Source: an uncultured Lachnospiraceae bacterium
GTDB lineage: Bacteria > Bacillota > Clostridia > Lachnospirales > Lachnospiraceae
Assembly: GCA_902782625.1 (NCBI GenBank)
Contig: CACZNZ010000409.1
Coordinates: 1-15,075 of the forward strand
DNA length: 15,075 nt
Reading direction: 5' to 3'
Position 1 is the stretch's first letter, and the number at the start of each line of letters is the position of its first letter. Of this stretch, positions 13,520-15,075 are shown piece after piece. Position numbers and translations under genes: made by a program. The notes below the pieces were generated by a model. It saw nothing but the letters and a program-made list of their open reading frames with translations. It was not told the origin of the DNA and searched no databases.

Positions 13520-14773
13520 ATGAGAACTAAAAATGAAAATGTCATATCGTCTTCTCTCGTTGATGATATTATGCTATTATTGCAAAATAGTGGTTCCGAA
13601 AATGCTCTGGTAGAAGAATTGAAAACCAAAGCCAAACGCAATTATGTTAAACAGCATCATTCAAGATCTGTTTTTCAACTGCATTCTACAAATAAATATA
13701 TGAATGGCAAATGGAAAACGCATATCTACGTTGATGGAAAGAGAAAAGGGGTGACATTTAATACAGAGGACGAATTGTATGATTATTTATATGCTTTTTA
13801 TAAGGCAGAAGATGAAAAGGGGAAATCTTTTGCAGACGTGTTCCAATTACTGATAGAAGACAAGACAGCAAAAGGACGTTCTCCGCGAACCATAAATGAA
13901 GATAAGCGAAGATTCGGGTTTCTTGATGATGATATTAAGGCTATGCCTATTACAGAAATCACGGAAGATACTTTGACACAATGGCTGATCAACAGTTTTC
14001 TCCTACGCAAGCCGAAACCTGAAGGATTGAAAAAAATGGTTCAGCTTCTTAATGCCATCTTCAGCTATGGTCATCATAAAAAGCTTTGCAGTGATAATCC
14101 TGCTGAAGGAATTGATTTTCATAATTACCTTCATTTATGTGATTTATCAACAAAGTCTAATGAAGAACGGTCGTTCTCTGAAGAGGAATTGGTTAAGCTT
14201 AGAGAATGCGCTCTACAGGAAATAACAAATCCGCACGCCTGTATGCTGCTCGTCGCCATGGAAACAGGACTCCGTATTGGAGAACTCGCACCTCTGCAGA
14301 AATGTGACATCAAAGACAATTATATACATGTACATCGTCAACAGATCCGACTGGATAGAGACGAAAATCATGAGCACCAATCTTACTATGATGTAGACTA
14401 CACCAAGAACGAACGGCAGAATCCTAAAGGTGGCAGAAAGGTTCCCATCTCAGACCGATGCGCAGAAGCCCTTGTCCTTGCTTCCAACTTGCCAGGGAAT
14501 TCAAAGTATGTCTTTCATCATGATGACGGGCGGCCGGTGAAAAAGGACGGATATGGACAGTATCTCAAACGCAGATGCAAGCGGCTTGGCATAGAAATAA
14601 CACGCAACCATGCTTTTCGAGTTGCGTATAATGCGAAGCTTATCCAAAAAAATCTTGATGCAAACGACCGTTGCCTTCTTCTTGGTCACTCTATGCAGAC
14701 AAACGAGAGACACTATTCTTTCAGCGATGAACGCCGATTTGAAAGTATCCAGGAAAAGCTGAGAGATAGTTGA
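13520..14773 (+). CDS. int: Tyrosine integrase (tRNA-associated)
   Basis: A 417-residue phage-type tyrosine recombinase. The N-terminal region (about 50-95; HSTNKYMNGKWKTHIYVDGK) resembles an arm-type DNA-binding domain. A SAM-like core-binding domain spans about 103-200 and the catalytic domain about 215-410. The full catalytic set is visible: Arg252 in ETGLRIGEL, Lys307 in KGGRKVPIS, His364 and Arg367 in NHAFR, His390 in LLGHS and Tyr399 in ERHYS. It should integrate and excise the element. The start has AGGG about 7 nt upstream. The gene reads toward a tRNA-Arg whose 3' end is 54 bp away, the usual arrangement for an element inserted at that tRNA. It shares an upstream motif with the DUF3987 gene and is more AT-rich than the IS block. 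Confidence 0.92.
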   Translation: MRTKNENVISSSLVDDIMLLLQNSGSENALVEELKTKAKRNYVKQHHSRSVFQLHSTNKYMNGKWKTHIYVDGKRKGVTFNTEDELYDYLYAFYKAEDEKGKSFADVFQLLIEDKTAKGRSPRTINEDKRRFGFLDDDIKAMPITEITEDTLTQWLINSFLLRKPKPEGLKKMVQLLNAIFSYGHHKKLCSDNPAEGIDFHNYLHLCDLSTKSNEERSFSEEELVKLRECALQEITNPHACMLLVAMETGLRIGELAPLQKCDIKDNYIHVHRQQIRLDRDENHEHQSYYDVDYTKNERQNPKGGRKVPISDRCAEALVLASNLPGNSKYVFHHDDGRPVKKDGYGQYLKRRCKRLGIEITRNHAFRVAYNAKLIQKNLDANDRCLLLGHSMQTNERHYSFSDERRFESIQEKLRDS

Positions 14774-14794
14774 TCGTTTATAAAAGATATCAAA

Positions 14795-14822
14795 AAGGGA
14801 AGTTACGCACCTAACTTCCCTT
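14795..14822 (-). terminator. Terminator between integrase and tRNA-Arg (mainly minus strand)
   Basis: AAGGGAAGTTA (14795-14805) pairs perfectly with TAACTTCCCTT (14812-14822) around a 6-nt loop. On the minus strand GGGAAG...CTTCCC is followed by TTTTTG, an ideal intrinsic terminator for the tRNA-Arg transcript. On the plus strand it follows the integrase stop by 21 bp but has only TT after the stem, so it works less well there. Confidence 0.85.
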
Positions 14823-14827
14823 GATGA

Positions 14828-14901
14828 CGTCCACGAGAGGATTCGAACCTCCGACACCCGCTTTAGGAGAGCGGTGCTCTATCCTGCTGAGCTACGTGGA
14901 C
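14828..14901 (-). tRNA. tRNA-Arg, anticodon CCU
   Basis: A full 74-nt cloverleaf reads on the minus strand. The acceptor GTCCACG (14901-14895) pairs with CGTGGAC, the D arm is GCTC...GAGC, the anticodon stem CCGCT/AGCGG encloses the loop CTCCTAA (anticodon CCT, reading AGG), and the T arm GGAGG/CCTCT encloses TTCGAAT. The discriminator is G and no CCA is encoded. Its 3' end faces the integrase gene. Confidence 0.95.
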
Positions 14902-14916
14902 ATATGTTCAAACGAG

Positions 14917-14936
14917 TCTAAACCCATCTAAACCCA
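14917..14936. repeat. Tandem 10-bp repeat TCTAAACCCA x2
   Basis: TCTAAACCCA occurs at 14917-14926 and directly again at 14927-14936, between the two tRNA-Arg sequences; GAAACCC follows a little later (about 14949). It could be an integrase arm site or part of an attachment site; position is the only support. Confidence 0.45.
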
Positions 14937-14968
14937 CTATGAAATTGTGAAACCCTTGTAAAAAAAGG

Positions 14969-15028
14969 TTTTCTGGATGTCGTTTCCGCTTAGGAGGCGG
15001 ACGCTCTATCCTGCTGAGCTACAGAAAC
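14969..15028 (-). pseudogene. tRNA-Arg(CCU) remnant lacking the T arm
   Basis: On the minus strand the acceptor 5' strand GTTTCTG (15028-15022), the D arm GCTC...GAGC (15019-15003, identical to the intact tRNA) and an anticodon arm TCCGC/GCGGA with the loop CTCCTAA (anticodon CCT) are all sound. After that come AACGACAT and CCAGAAAACC: no TTCGAAT loop or T stem exists. CAGAAAA could still pair with six of seven acceptor bases. It is either a host tRNA split or eroded by integration, or a tRNA that lost only its T arm. Confidence 0.8.
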
Positions 15029-15075
15029 ATCTGCCTGTTCCGGAACAGAACGAAGTTATTATAAATCATTTTTGC

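Noticed and set aside
14501..14857. Minus-strand frame overlapping the integrase 3' end
   Set aside because: Antisense to the catalytic C-terminus of the integrase, which has all its catalytic residues.

Overview
The window looks like one end of an integrated mobile element (genomic island, ICE remnant or integrated plasmid) in a low-to-mid GC Gram-positive, most likely a gut Clostridia/Lachnospiraceae-type Firmicute. Reasons: strong AGGAGG-type ribosome binding sites, AT-rich spacers, tRNA genes without encoded CCA, a Sec-exported protein with Ig-like and histidine/CxxC repeats, and protein families (a divergent tyrosine recombinase, a DUF3987 protein) that I associate with elements of these bacteria. 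The organism is inferred; there is no species marker here.

Layout. 1-1881 (minus): a two-gene unit, a divergent tyrosine recombinase followed by a coiled-coil protein that runs off the left edge. 1882-4819: a 660-bp structured spacer, a small plus-strand protein, a strong terminator, then a 600-residue secreted repeat protein on the minus strand. 4820-6473: an AT-rich spacer with a perfect 12-bp inverted repeat, a minus-strand paralogue of the small protein, and a minus-strand coiled-coil protein. 6704-7022: a truncated, inverted copy of the promoter and N-terminus of the DUF3987 gene. 7076-10960: two dead insertion sequences, an IS3-family copy (plus) and an IS21-family copy (minus), both with several inactivating lesions. 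11072-11539: an orphan minus-strand reading frame. 11925-14773: intact DUF3987 (primase/helicase-like) gene and an intact tyrosine integrase. 14828-15028: a complete tRNA-Arg(CCU) and a second tRNA-Arg(CCU) that lacks its T arm.

How it fits together. The intact integrase ends 54 bp from the 3' end of a tRNA-Arg gene, the classic layout for an element integrated at a tRNA. The defective second tRNA of the same anticodon suggests either that the host tRNA was split and the element brought a replacement, or an older integration scar. No second copy of the tRNA end is seen, so the other end of the element lies left of position 1.

Two non-coding motifs link genes. A 19-bp promoter-proximal sequence is identical upstream of the first small protein (2475), the truncated DUF3987 copy (6933) and the intact DUF3987 gene (11863). 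A TTTGCAAAAA plus T-run motif precedes both DUF3987 copies and the integrase. Together with the two paralogous small proteins, this suggests a coordinately controlled element. No CRISPR array, rRNA, or recognisable defence or toxin-antitoxin system was found.
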